From Streptomyces sp. PTY087I2 (GTDB lineage Bacteria; Actinomycetota; Actinomycetes; Streptomycetales; Streptomycetaceae), in NCBI RefSeq assembly GCF_001687325.1, contig NZ_LZRD01000009.1, positions 186,001 to 250,000 on the forward strand: a stretch of 64,000 nucleotides of DNA, in the 5' to 3' direction. The notes beneath the pieces were generated by a model that ran no database searches, was not told where the DNA came from, and saw nothing but the letters and a program-made list of their open reading frames with translations. Positions 33,990 through 42,591 of the stretch are shown here, in pieces (position 1 is the first letter of the stretch; every line of letters starts with the position of its first letter). A program made the translations under genes and the position numbers.

Positions 33990-34012
33990 ACTGAGTATGT
34001 ATACCGAGTATG
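33987..34012. promoter_or_regulatory. Palindromic element overlapping the padR start codon
   Basis: CATACTGAGTATG (6-1-6 perfect arms; 33987-33999) is followed by GTATAC and CGAGTATG, giving repeated AGTAT/ATACT half-sites of the kind bound by PadR repressors. The first CAT is the complement of the padR ATG. Confidence 0.65.
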
Positions 34013-34059
34013 TTCGTCCTGGCAAGTCTCGTCGGAGCCGGATCCGGGGGGTGTGACGC

Positions 34060-34833
34060 TCAGTTCGGGCGGCGCATACGGAATGCGAGGAAGCCGAGTC
34101 CCAGGCCGATCAGAGCGATGCCCGTACCGAGCGAGACCTCCTGCACCCGCCGTACGGCCGCGGCGTCCAGCGCCTGCCCGGACCGCTGCCCCGGATCGCG
34201 GAACGCGTCGGACGGCGGGGTGGAAGCGGGCAGGTCAACGGGGTCCGCGAGGGCTTCCTCGGCCTCCTCCGGCGGCTCCTCCTCGACGGGATCCTCGGCC
34301 CGCGCCAGCTCCATCGGCGACAGCGACCGCCCGGGACGCGCCTTGCCTGCCCCGGCCTCGCGCCCGGCCAGGGGGGCGGTCGACCCGGAGACGTCGGGCG
34401 AAGCGGAAGGCGAGGAGGACGCATCCGACGCCTCGGCCTCGGCCCCGGAACCGGCTCCGTCGGGGGTCTGCGCGCCGGCCTCGCTCGCTGCCGGGGAGGC
34501 CGGGCCCGGCCAGGTCCCCGACGCTCCGGAAGCCGGGACACCGGTGGGCAGGGGCAGCGGGACGGGCAGCGCGGAAGGGAGCCCCGAGGGCGACGTGGAG
34601 CCCGACGCGGAGCCCGCCGGAACGGACGGCGGGGAGGCCGGAGAGGACGGGGCGGCGGATGCGGTGGCGGCGGGGCTCGACGTCTCCGGGGCCGTGGCGG
34701 TGACGGACGGCGGACCGTCGGGCGCCGATGAACCGTGCGCGGATCCGGCCGACGGCCCCAGCGCCGCTCCGGCCGCTGCCAGCAGACAGACCGCACACCT
34801 CGACGACCATGCGGCCGGAAGTCCTGGAGCCAT
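34060..34833 (-). CDS. Secreted Pro/Ala/Ser-rich protein with C-terminal membrane anchor
   Basis: 257 residues of unrecognised function. An N-terminal signal-like helix (CAVCLLAAAGAALGPSAGSA, about 12-31) precedes about 180 residues of Ala/Pro/Ser/Glu-rich, surely disordered sequence. A C-terminal helix (LGTGIALIGLGLGFLAF, about 233-249) and a basic RMRRPN end follow. The layout resembles sortase or cell-wall-spanning proteins, but no LPXTG-like motif is visible before the helix. The start ATG at 34833 lacks an SD, so it may be off. It reads away from the PASTA kinase gene region. Confidence 0.7.
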   Translation of the reverse strand: MAPGLPAAWSSRCAVCLLAAAGAALGPSAGSAHGSSAPDGPPSVTATAPETSSPAATASAAPSSPASPPSVPAGSASGSTSPSGLPSALPVPLPLPTGVPASGASGTWPGPASPAASEAGAQTPDGAGSGAEAEASDASSSPSASPDVSGSTAPLAGREAGAGKARPGRSLSPMELARAEDPVEEEPPEEAEEALADPVDLPASTPPSDAFRDPGQRSGQALDAAAVRRVQEVSLGTGIALIGLGLGFLAFRMRRPN

Positions 34834-34979
34834 GAGATCAGCGTCACACGGGCCCCCGTATCCGGCATCCCGGACGCGGTAACCGGAAGTCAGGGGCCTG
34901 TTAACGGTCCACGTACCGGTCCATGACGAAGATCCGGCGAGATCCGTGAACCGTAACGATCACCTTCGGACACCGACGT

Positions 34980-35062
34980 TTCAGGAGGGCTTGCCGGTGT
35001 TCAGGACGGCTTGCCCGTGGTTCAGGACGGCTTGCCGGTGGTTCAGGACGGCTTGCCGGTGG
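34980..35062. repeat. Four-copy 21-bp tandem repeat covering the kinase stop codon
   Basis: TTCAGGACGGCTTGCCGGTGG is repeated at about 34980 (diverged), 35000, 35021 and 35042. The unit is 7 codons and contains the stop of the kinase gene (TGA at 35043-35045 on the minus strand). The last codons of the gene and its stop have therefore been duplicated downstream in frame. Confidence 0.9.
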
Positions 35063-36683
35063 AGACCTTCAGCTCGAAGTGGGCGCCGCGCTCAGGGACC
35101 GCCGTGCCGGAGGACGGGAACTGGCCGACGACCTGGCCGTCGGCGTAGGTGTTGCCCGGCTCCTCGATCTCCTTGATCGTCCACCCCGCGGCGGCCGCGC
35201 ACGCCTTCGCCGAGAGGATGTCCTTGTAGACGAAGTTCGGTGCCTGGACCTTCTTCGGGTCGTTGGAGTCCTCGGAGGCGTTCGAGCACGCCGTGTCCTT
35301 CATCGTCCGGTTGCGCTCCGGCGGACGGTAGCCCTCCACCTGTTCCGTGCCCGAGTCGCCGCCCTTGCCCGCGTCGTCGTTCTTGTCGCCGCCCTGGAGG
35401 GCGATCGCGGTGATCAGGCCGCCGACGGCCAGCAGGGCCACGACGATCGAGCCGACGATGACCGGCATGTTCCGCTTCGAGCCGCCGCCACCGGTGGTGC
35501 CGACGGCCGTCGCGTGCTGCGGGCTGATCGAGTACGGCGGCGGGGTCTGGTGCGACAGCTGGCCCGGGGTCGGGTAGCCCTGGACCTGGCCGGACTGCGG
35601 GTAGCCGTAGCTCGGCGTGGGCGCCGGGGTCGGCTGGCCGTACGGACCCGGCTGCTGGTGCGGATGCGGCTGGTACGGCGTCTGGACGCTCTGGGGCGCC
35701 GGGGTGCTCTGGTCGACCGGCGGGAACACCGCCGAGCCGACGCCGGAGCCGCTGTTGGCCGGCCCGCCGCCGGACACGATCATCGGGGCGCCGGTCTGGC
35801 CGCCGGAGGCGTTCAGCACGCGGGCGATCTCGTCGCGCATCGCGGCGGCGCTGGGGAAGCGCTCGTTCGGGTTCTTCTTGAGCGCGCGGGCGACGAGGGC
35901 GTCCATCGCCGGGGTGACCGACCGGTTGATGCTGGAGGGCGCGACCGGCTCCTCCTGCACATGCGCGTACGCGATGGCCAGCGGCGAGTCCGCGTCGAAC
36001 GGGATCCGGCCGGTGAGCAGCTGGAAGAGCATGATGCCCACCGAGTACAGGTCGGACCGGGCGTCGACGCCGCGGCCGAGGGCCTGCTCGGGGGAGAGGT
36101 ACTGCGGGGTTCCGACGACCATGCCGGTCTGGGTCATCGAGGTGACGCCGGACTGCATGGCGCGGGCGATGCCGAAGTCCATGACCTTGACGACGCCGCG
36201 CTTGGTCATCATCACGTTGCCCGGCTTGATGTCCCGGTGGACCAGGCCCATCTCGTGGCTGGTCTCCAGGGCGGCGAGCACGTCAGCCGTCACCTTGAGG
36301 GCCTTGTCGGCGGGCATCGCGCCGTGATCGCGGATGTCGGCGGCCAGCACCGAGCCGAGCGGCTGCCCCTCGACGTACTCCATGACGATGTACGGCATCA
36401 GCGCACCGCCGAGCTCGTCCTCGCCGGTGTCGAAGACGGAGACGATGTTGGTGTGCTGGAGCTTGGCGACGGCCTGCGCCTCGCGCCGGAAGCGCTCGCG
36501 GAAGGACTGCTCGCGGCCGAGCTCGGTGTGCAGGGTCTTGATGGCGACCTGGCGGTCCAGGGCGGAGTCGTAGGCCAGATATACGGAAGCCATCCCGCCC
36601 TCGCCGAGCAGGTCGCGCAGCTGGTAGCGGCCGCCCGCGACCGCCCCGCCCGCATAGCGGCCCTGTGCGCCGTCCTGGCTCAT
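35043..36683 (-). CDS. Membrane Ser/Thr protein kinase with C-terminal PASTA domain
   Basis: A 546-residue PknB-type kinase. The kinase domain covers about residues 18-285: Gly loop LGEGGMASVY, Lys in VAIKTL (about K48), HRDIKPGN (Asp about 151), DFGIA and GTPQYLSPEQ. A Pro/Gln-rich linker (about 295-400) follows, then a single membrane helix (about 405-428; VIVGSIVVALLAVGGLITAIAL) and an outside part with one PASTA-like repeat (ACAAAAGWTIKEIEEP...VVGQFPSSGTAV) that may sense muropeptides. The ATG at 36683 has GAGGGG upstream at about 10 nt; the ATG three codons earlier sits on the SD. Divergent from a second kinase. The 3' end is tandemly duplicated. Confidence 0.95.
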   Translation of the reverse strand: MSQDGAQGRYAGGAVAGGRYQLRDLLGEGGMASVYLAYDSALDRQVAIKTLHTELGREQSFRERFRREAQAVAKLQHTNIVSVFDTGEDELGGALMPYIVMEYVEGQPLGSVLAADIRDHGAMPADKALKVTADVLAALETSHEMGLVHRDIKPGNVMMTKRGVVKVMDFGIARAMQSGVTSMTQTGMVVGTPQYLSPEQALGRGVDARSDLYSVGIMLFQLLTGRIPFDADSPLAIAYAHVQEEPVAPSSINRSVTPAMDALVARALKKNPNERFPSAAAMRDEIARVLNASGGQTGAPMIVSGGGPANSGSGVGSAVFPPVDQSTPAPQSVQTPYQPHPHQQPGPYGQPTPAPTPSYGYPQSGQVQGYPTPGQLSHQTPPPYSISPQHATAVGTTGGGGSKRNMPVIVGSIVVALLAVGGLITAIALQGGDKNDDAGKGGDSGTEQVEGYRPPERNRTMKDTACSNASEDSNDPKKVQAPNFVYKDILSAKACAAAAGWTIKEIEEPGNTYADGQVVGQFPSSGTAVPERGAHFELKVSTGKPS

Positions 36684-37045
36684 GACTTGCATCCCCCTCG
36701 GCGGCGCGCGGTCGCACGCGGTGTTTCTGTCCGACGTGTTTCTGTCTGACGTGATTGCGTGCGGCGCGGTTCCCGTACAACGCGATTACGCGCCAAGTCT
36801 GCCGTAGGGGTCCGACACGTCAAGCCGGGTGCCCGTTCCGTGACCCTACGCACAAGAAGCGTCTCGGAAGCGTTACAGGAAACGCATCAAATGCATCGGG
36901 AGGACGCGCCGGGCGGTCCGATGATCCTGCCGGAGCGGAACCGGGGTGTCCGGCGGAGGCTGTAGCGTGACGTGGCAATGCAGCAAGTGCAGCAAGGCAC
37001 CGTGAGAACCCGCGGACGCGCGGACAGATACGACGGCGAGGACTG
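36684..37045. promoter_or_regulatory. Divergent promoter region between two kinase genes
   Basis: 362 nt without a gene. It contains a near-perfect 15-bp direct repeat (GTGTTTCTGTCCGAC, then GTGTTTCTGTCTGAC, 36721-36750), which may be an operator or just a duplication. A GCGTCTCGGAAGCGTTAC-rich stretch lies near 36858. GAGGA precedes the ATG at 37046. I could not place -10/-35 boxes with confidence. Confidence 0.45.
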
Positions 37046-38635
37046 ATGGCACCCGATTCCGAAGCAAACGGCGGCGGAGTCTCGGATGGCACCGACTCCT
37101 GGGGCGTCGGCGGCGTCGTCGGTGACGGCCGTTACCGGATGACCCACCGGCTCGGCCGGGGCGGCATGGCAGAGGTCTACGCGGCGGAGGACGTCCGGCT
37201 CGGACGCACGGTCGCGGTGAAGCTGCTCCGCTCCGATCTGGCCGAGGACCCGGTCTCCAAGGCCCGCTTCACCCGCGAGGCACAGTCCGTCGCGGGCCTC
37301 AACCACCATGCGATCGTCGCCGTGTACGACTCCGGCGAGGACGTCGTGGGCGGCCAGACCGTCCCGTACATCGTGATGGAACTGGTCGAGGGCCGCACGA
37401 TCCGCGATCTGCTCCTGACCGCCGAGGCCCCGCCGCCCGAGCAGGCGCTGATCATCGTCTCGGGGGTGCTGGAGGCCCTCGCGTACTCGCACCAGCACGG
37501 CATCGTGCACCGCGACATCAAGCCCGCCAACGTGATCATCACGGATTCCGGCGCGGTCAAGGTGATGGACTTCGGCATCGCCCGCGCGCTGCACGGCGCG
37601 CAGTCGACGATGACCCAGACCGGCATGGTCATGGGCACGCCGCAGTACCTCTCCCCCGAGCAGGCCCTCGGCAAGGCCGTCGACCACCGGTCCGACCTGT
37701 ACGCCACCGGCTGCCTGCTCTACGAGCTGCTGGCGCTGCGGCCCCCGTTCACCGGTGAGACCCCGCTCTCGGTGGTCTACCAGCACGTCCAGGACCTCCC
37801 GGTGCCGCCGTCCGAGGTCTCGGACGTGGTGCCGCCGGAGCTGGACGGGATGGTGATGCGCTCGCTGGCGAAGGACCCGGACGACCGGTTCCAGAGCGCC
37901 GAGGAGATGCGCGGACTCGTCCAGTACAGCCTCCAGATGCTCCAGGTGCAGGGCGGTCACACGGGCACCTGGAACACCGGCCCGGTCACGCTGCACGAGG
38001 GCGGCCAGACCCCGCCGCACGGAATGACCGGCTCCACCCGCGCGATGGGCACGGGGCACCCGATGCACGGGGACACCTCGCAGGGCCCGATCCTGCCCCC
38101 GTACAACCCGGACGACGGCGGTTACGACGGCGGCGGGCAGCGGCGCTCCGGCGGGCGCGGCAAGATGTGGCTCTTCGTGCTGCTCGCGCTGATCGCGATC
38201 GGCGCGGGCGTCGCCTTCGCCCTCAACGCGGCGCAGGGCGACGACGACAAGAAGAAGCCGGTCACCCCGTCCACCTCGGTCAGCCAGTCCGAGGAGGAGC
38301 CGTCGGACGAGCCGTCCGAGGAGGAGAGCGAGGAGCCGGAGCAGCCGGACACCTCCAACGGCGGTCAGACGCAGCCCAACCCGCCGCCGTACACCCCTCC
38401 TCCGACCCAGAGCCAGCCCTCGTTCACCCCGGACCCGACCCCGACCGACACGGACGCCGGTACGTCGGACGGCAGCACCAACGAGGGCGGCAGCGGGGAG
38501 CCCACGGGCGAGCCCACGGACCCGACGACCGACCCGGGTACCTCGGCCGGAACCGACGACGGTGGGGCCGGCGGGGACGACGGCGGTACGGGGACGACGC
38601 CCGGCGACACGTCGCTGGGCGCCACGGCGGGGTAA
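37046..38635 (+). CDS. Membrane Ser/Thr protein kinase without PASTA
   Basis: A 529-residue kinase. The catalytic domain is at about residues 28-295 with LGRGGMAEVY, VAVKLL (K59), HRDIKPAN (Asp157), DFGIAR and GTPQYLSPEQ. A Gly/Thr-rich linker follows, with one membrane helix at about 374-393 (MWLFVLLALIAIGAGVAFAL). The outside tail of about 135 residues is rich in Glu, Ser, Pro, Thr and Gly and has no PASTA domain, so its signal differs from that of the divergent partner. Many Thr/Ser sites follow the kinase core and could be autophosphorylated. Stop followed by short direct repeats. Confidence 0.95.
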   Translation: MAPDSEANGGGVSDGTDSWGVGGVVGDGRYRMTHRLGRGGMAEVYAAEDVRLGRTVAVKLLRSDLAEDPVSKARFTREAQSVAGLNHHAIVAVYDSGEDVVGGQTVPYIVMELVEGRTIRDLLLTAEAPPPEQALIIVSGVLEALAYSHQHGIVHRDIKPANVIITDSGAVKVMDFGIARALHGAQSTMTQTGMVMGTPQYLSPEQALGKAVDHRSDLYATGCLLYELLALRPPFTGETPLSVVYQHVQDLPVPPSEVSDVVPPELDGMVMRSLAKDPDDRFQSAEEMRGLVQYSLQMLQVQGGHTGTWNTGPVTLHEGGQTPPHGMTGSTRAMGTGHPMHGDTSQGPILPPYNPDDGGYDGGGQRRSGGRGKMWLFVLLALIAIGAGVAFALNAAQGDDDKKKPVTPSTSVSQSEEEPSDEPSEEESEEPEQPDTSNGGQTQPNPPPYTPPPTQSQPSFTPDPTPTDTDAGTSDGSTNEGGSGEPTGEPTDPTTDPGTSAGTDDGGAGGDDGGTGTTPGDTSLGATAG

Positions 38636-38678
38636 GGCACCCACCGGAGCCGGCCGGCGCAGGCCGGTTCGCGCCTCG

Positions 38679-38714
38679 AAGGCCGTTCACTCCGTGAAGG
38701 CCGCTCACTCCGTG
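38679..38714. repeat. Two-copy 18-bp tandem repeat across the APH stop codon
   Basis: AAGGCCGTTCACTCCGTG (38679-38696) and AAGGCCGCTCACTCCGTG (38697-38714). The 18-bp unit is six codons and contains the APH stop (38705-38707, minus strand), duplicating the last codons and stop in frame. Confidence 0.85.
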
Positions 38715-39784
38715 AAGGCCGCGCACACCGCCTCGTACTCGCGCGTCCACCACACCGCCAGGGCCGACACCGCGGGAAACTGCGGGTCGGCCCTGCGGTC
38801 GTCCAGGCGGTAGCGCCAGCGCAGTATCCAGAAGTCGTTGAGCCGCTCCCACCACACCCGGTGCACCGCGGCCGCCAGCTCCCCGGCCCCCGCTCCGGCG
38901 GCCCGCCGGTACGCACGGGCGTACGCGCGTACCTTCGCGAGGTCCAGCTCCCCGGCCGGCCGGACGAAGAAGATCGCCGCCGCCCGTACCGCCTCCTCGG
39001 CGCGCGGCTGTACGTCCAGCCGGTCCCAGTCCACGATCGCGACCGGGTCGGCGCCCCGGTAGAGCAGGTTCAGCGGGTGGAAGTCCCCGTGCACCCAGCC
39101 GGTGGCGGGCCCCTCGGGTGTGGGCGGGCGGCGGTGGGCGTGCTGTTCGAGCAGGGCGCGGCGCTCCACGAGCCGGTGCACGGCGAGTTCGTCGAAGGCG
39201 TCGCGCGGGGTGTCCCGGCCGTCCTCTCCGCGCGCGGCGGCCAGCAGGTCGTCGATCAGCGCGAAGGTGTCGGCGGCGTCGGGGCTGTGGTGTCCCGGCC
39301 GGGCGGGCGGGCTCGCGCGGGGCGGGCCGTCGCGCGGGGCCATCACCTGCTCCAGGCCGGTGTGCACGGTGCCGAGGAGCGTGCCGAGCCGGCGCGACTG
39401 GGCGAGGGTCAGCTGGGCGCCGACCCGGTGGAGGCCGTCGACCCAGGGGTGCAGGGCGTAGCAGCGTTCGCCGATCATGGTGACGGTGTCGCCCCGGGTG
39501 TCCGTCAGCGGCGGCACGACGGGGACGCCGAGCGACTGGAGGCGCTGGGTGGCGCGGTGCTGGCGCACGATCGCGGCGCGTTCGCCGCTGGTGTCGTCCA
39601 GGTGCCTCTTGTCGAGATGGTGCTTGAGGAAGTAGGAACCGCTCGTCGTGGAGACGCGGTATCCGTGGTTCAGCAGGCCCTTGGTGATCGGCTCGCAGGC
39701 GAGCGGCTCGCCCACGCCCGGATATCGGCGCAGCACCTTGCCGACCGGGGGCACAGGTGGACGAGTGACATATGAGCGCGGCAC
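38705..39784 (-). CDS. Aminoglycoside-phosphotransferase-fold kinase
   Basis: 359 residues. APH/choline-kinase fold: N-terminal lobe (LNHGYRVSTTSGSYFLKHHL, Lys about 54), catalytic loop WVHGDFHPLNLLYR (about 232-245; His-Gly-Asp and Asn) and metal-binding IVDWDRLDVQ (about 252-261). Overall similarity is to the spectinomycin-type/homoserine-kinase-like subgroup. The substrate could be a small alcohol or sugar and cannot be called. The GTG start at 39784 lacks an SD. Lies convergent with the second Ser/Thr kinase. Confidence 0.85.
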   Translation of the reverse strand: MPRSYVTRPPVPPVGKVLRRYPGVGEPLACEPITKGLLNHGYRVSTTSGSYFLKHHLDKRHLDDTSGERAAIVRQHRATQRLQSLGVPVVPPLTDTRGDTVTMIGERCYALHPWVDGLHRVGAQLTLAQSRRLGTLLGTVHTGLEQVMAPRDGPPRASPPARPGHHSPDAADTFALIDDLLAAARGEDGRDTPRDAFDELAVHRLVERRALLEQHAHRRPPTPEGPATGWVHGDFHPLNLLYRGADPVAIVDWDRLDVQPRAEEAVRAAAIFFVRPAGELDLAKVRAYARAYRRAAGAGAGELAAAVHRVWWERLNDFWILRWRYRLDDRRADPQFPAVSALAVWWTREYEAVCAAFTE

Positions 39785-39873
39785 TTACCAGATGTTAGAT
39801 CACTCTGCGTGGCCGATTTGCGGACTTGCGGTGACGCCCACCGGTGCGCTAGAGGGGCCTGGAGGGGCACGTC

Positions 39874-40326
39874 TCAGAAGTCCAGCGTGTGTTCCGTGAC
39901 GAAGTGCGGATCGACCCGGAGGTACGCCGGCGCGTAGGGCTCCCCGTTGACGCTGACGGGGGCCGCGCCGAACAGTTCCTCCTGCTCGGGGCGGAGGTGC
40001 ACGATCTCGGCGGGCCCGGTGAACTGCACCGACCACAGGTTGCCGCCGTCGCCCGAGGCCGCGTCGTTGTAGTTGTCCGCCCCGTACGCGACGACGCTCC
40101 CGTTGCACGCCTCGTGATGGCCGAAACCCCGGTGCATCCGCAGCAGGATGCGGCCGTCGCTCACGATGTGCCGGGCCACCGCCAGGAACGGCAGGGCCCG
40201 CATGCTGGTCGCGAGACGGCCGTAGCGGACCCGGCGGAGCAGATCGAGCGGCTCGGCCGGCCCGGTCCGCTCGATCGTGCCGACCGCGCGGCGTTCGCGG
40301 GGGGAGCCGTGGGAGTCGAAGGACAT
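39874..40326 (-). CDS. Pyridoxamine 5'-phosphate oxidase-like flavin-binding protein
   Basis: A 150-residue split-barrel protein. Family features: RVRYGRLATSMRALPFLAVARHIV (split, about residues 30-53), GSVVAYGADNYN and SVQFTGPAEIV. Proteins of this type bind FMN or F420 and act as reductases or haem-oxygenase-like enzymes; the precise reaction is unknown. Such genes often lie next to DosR-type regulators, and the response regulator at 40420 is just upstream on the same strand. ATG at 40326 preferred over a GTG three codons earlier. Confidence 0.82.
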   Translation of the reverse strand: MSFDSHGSPRERRAVGTIERTGPAEPLDLLRRVRYGRLATSMRALPFLAVARHIVSDGRILLRMHRGFGHHEACNGSVVAYGADNYNDAASGDGGNLWSVQFTGPAEIVHLRPEQEELFGAAPVSVNGEPYAPAYLRVDPHFVTEHTLDF

Positions 40327-40383
40327 GGCTTCCACTGTCCCCCGGGCGTAGGGGCCGCGTAAGAGTCGCCTGCCCCGGGTGGC

Positions 40384-40401
40384 GCGGGACCAAAGTCCCG
40401 C
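40384..40401 (-). terminator. Small hairpin after the response regulator gene
   Basis: GCGGGAC and GTCCCGC pair around a CAAA loop, 19 nt past the response regulator stop on the minus strand. The stem is short, so read-through into the flavin-reductase-like gene is possible. Confidence 0.5.
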
Positions 40402-40419
40402 CGCCCGGCGGCAGCGGGC

Positions 40420-41079
40420 TCAGCGGCGCTCGGCCTGGAGCCGTGCGACGTACGCGGCGGCCTGCGAGCGGCGCTCCATGCCCAGCTTGGACAGCAGGCT
40501 GGAGACATAGTTCTTGATGGTCTTCTCGGCGAGGTGCAACCGCTCCCCGATGACCCGGTTGGTCAGCCCCTCCCCGATCAGGTCCAGGATCTTGCGCTCC
40601 TGCTCGGTGAGGTTCGCGAGCCGGTCGTCGCCCTTGGCGGTGCCGCCGTCGCGCAGCCGCTCCAGCACCCGGGCGGTCGCCACCGGGTCCAGCAGGGATT
40701 TTCCGGCCGCCACGTCCCGTACGGCATTCAGCAGTTCATTCCCGCGAATCGCCTTCAGCACATAACCCGAGGCCCCCGCCATGATCGCGTCGAAAAGCGC
40801 CTCGTCATCGGCGTACGAGGTGAGCATCAGGCATTTGATGTCCTCGTCCTGGGAACGGACTTCCCGGCACACCTCCACCCCGCTGCCGTCCGGCAGCCGT
40901 ACGTCGAGGACCGCCACATCGGGCCGCGTCGCCGGGATCCGCGCCAGGGCGTCGGCGGCCGTACCGGCCTCGCCGACCACCTCGATGTCCGGTTCGGAGG
41001 CGAGCAGCTCATGGACGCCGCGCCGGACGACCTCGTGATCGTCGAGCAGAAATACCGTGATTTTTCCTTCTTCGCGCAC
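40420..41079 (-). CDS. NarL/LuxR-type response regulator (DosR-like), apparent orphan
   Basis: A 219-residue two-component regulator. Receiver domain with acidic pair ([11 protein letters not shown]), phospho-Asp in [11 protein letters not shown] (about D59), Thr87 and Lys109. LuxR-type HTH at about 148-212 ([23 protein letters not shown] ... [20 protein letters not shown]), very like mycobacterial DevR/DosR in spacing. No histidine kinase is adjacent, so its partner is elsewhere or it is cross-regulated. The start is a GTG at 41079 ([10 protein letters not shown]), with a weak SD. It may act on the PNPOx-like gene downstream or on the bkd genes across the spacer, but no motif proves this. 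Confidence 0.9.
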   Translation of the reverse strand: MREEGKITVFLLDDHEVVRRGVHELLASEPDIEVVGEAGTAADALARIPATRPDVAVLDVRLPDGSGVEVCREVRSQDEDIKCLMLTSYADDEALFDAIMAGASGYVLKAIRGNELLNAVRDVAAGKSLLDPVATARVLERLRDGGTAKGDDRLANLTEQERKILDLIGEGLTNRVIGERLHLAEKTIKNYVSSLLSKLGMERRSQAAAYVARLQAERR

Positions 41080-41428
41080 GATCGCAGTCTCACATACTCG
41101 CCTCCCCTCCGCTCTTCCCTGGCGCTGATCCGCGGGATAACGTGCCGTTGTTCCGGCGGCCTGCAAGGCTGTTTCCAGTGCCCTGACCAGCAGCGCTTCG
41201 CGTTTTTTTCGATTTACTTGGAAATCCAAGCAAAATCGCAGGTCAGATAGGGTTTCGCAGTTATGCGATGCACTGGGTAACGTGCCTATGACAGGGCGCT
41301 CGCCGGGGCACCTGTCACGCCTGTATCCCGGCCGAGAAGCACCCACCCCGTGCACGGGTCCGGACACAGGCGAGCCGCACTGGTCTCCCGGCAGACCCCG
41401 GGGGCCGGACCGACGGAGGAGCACGCAC
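41080..41428. promoter_or_regulatory. Divergent control region between the response regulator and second bkd operon
   Basis: 349 nt without a gene. It contains an unusually AT-rich near-palindrome (41210-41238, listed separately), a run of seven T residues, a 7-bp inverted repeat (TGACAGG/CCTGTCA, 41289-41317), and at the end GGAGG before the E1 alpha GTG. The bkd promoter most likely lies near 41215-41260. Confidence 0.45.
41210..41238. promoter_or_regulatory. AT-rich near-palindrome upstream of second bkd operon
   Basis: CGATTT-ACTTGGA on the left and TCCAAGC-AAAATCG on the right, around an AA centre. The TTGGA/TCCAA core is perfect. It stands out by AT content and lies about 190 nt before the E1 alpha start. 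Lrp-type regulators prefer such sites, but the binder is not known. Confidence 0.5.
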
Positions 41429-42589
41429 GTGACCGTGGAGAGCACTGCCGCCGCGCGTAAACCGCGACGCGCCAGCAAGCGGACCAGCGCCGCGAAGAAG
41501 CCGCAGAGCGCCGATCCTCAGCTCGTACAGCTGCTGACGCCCGAGGGCGAGCGCGTCGAGCACCCGGACTACAGCATCGATCTGAGCGCGGAAGAGCTGC
41601 GCGGCCTGTACCGGGACATGGTGCTCACCCGCCGCTTCGACGCCGAGGCGACCGCCCTCCAGCGTCAGGGCGAGCTGGGCCTGTGGGCCTCGCTGCTCGG
41701 CCAGGAGGCCGCCCAGATCGGCAGCGGCCGCGCCCTGCGCGACGACGACTACGTCTTCCCGACCTACCGGGAGCACGGGGTCGCCTGGTGCCGCGGTGTC
41801 GACCCGACCAACCTGCTCGGCATGTTCCGCGGCGTGAACCACGGCGGCTGGGACCCGAACAGCAACAACTTCCACCTGTACACGATCGTCATCGGCTCGC
41901 AGACGCTGCACGCCACCGGCTACGCCATGGGCGTCGCCAAGGACGGCGCGGACTCCGCCGTGATCGCGTACTTCGGTGACGGCGCCTCCAGCCAGGGCGA
42001 CGTCGCCGAGTCGTTCACCTTCTCCGCGGTCTACAACGCCCCGGTCGTCTTCTTCTGCCAGAACAACCAGTGGGCCATCTCCGAGCCCACCGAGCGCCAG
42101 ACCCGCGTGCCGCTCTACCAGCGCGCCCAGGGCTTCGGCTTCCCCGGCGTCCGCGTCGACGGCAACGACGTCCTCGCCTGTCTCGCCGTCACCCGCTCCG
42201 CGCTGGAGCGGGCCCGCCGCGGCGAGGGCCCGACCCTCGTCGAGGCGTTCACGTACCGCATGGGCGCCCACACCACCTCCGACGACCCGACGAAGTACCG
42301 GGCCGACGAGGAGCGGGCCGCCTGGGAGGCCAAGGACCCGATCCTGCGGCTGCGGACGTACCTGGAGAAGTCCGGCCACGCCGACGAGGCCTTCTTCACC
42401 GCCCTGGACGAGGAGAGCGAGACCCTCGGCAAGCGGGTACGGGAAGCGGTACGCGCGATGCCCGACCCGGAGCCGATGGCCCTGTTCGAGCACGCCTACG
42501 CCGACGGCAACTCCCTCGTGGACGAGGAGCGCGCCCAGTTCGCCGCCTACCAGGCATCGTTCGCCGACTCTGCCGAGGAGGGCAAGTAG
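41429..42589 (+). CDS. bkdA: Branched-chain 2-oxo acid dehydrogenase E1 alpha (second operon)
   Basis: A 386-residue ThDP-dependent subunit. An N-terminal Lys/Arg-rich leader (about 1-35) precedes the E1 core: [28 protein letters not shown], ThDP motif from [18 protein letters not shown] to QNNQWAIS, and [16 protein letters not shown]. It differs from the first copy in the [13 protein letters not shown] insert. GTG at 41429 has GGAGG 9 nt upstream. Equivalent to one of the two known streptomycete bkd clusters; here both occur within 21 kb. Confidence 0.94.
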   Translation: MTVESTAAARKPRRASKRTSAAKKPQSADPQLVQLLTPEGERVEHPDYSIDLSAEELRGLYRDMVLTRRFDAEATALQRQGELGLWASLLGQEAAQIGSGRALRDDDYVFPTYREHGVAWCRGVDPTNLLGMFRGVNHGGWDPNSNNFHLYTIVIGSQTLHATGYAMGVAKDGADSAVIAYFGDGASSQGDVAESFTFSAVYNAPVVFFCQNNQWAISEPTERQTRVPLYQRAQGFGFPGVRVDGNDVLACLAVTRSALERARRGEGPTLVEAFTYRMGAHTTSDDPTKYRADEERAAWEAKDPILRLRTYLEKSGHADEAFFTALDEESETLGKRVREAVRAMPDPEPMALFEHAYADGNSLVDEERAQFAAYQASFADSAEEGK

Positions 42590-42591
42590 CC

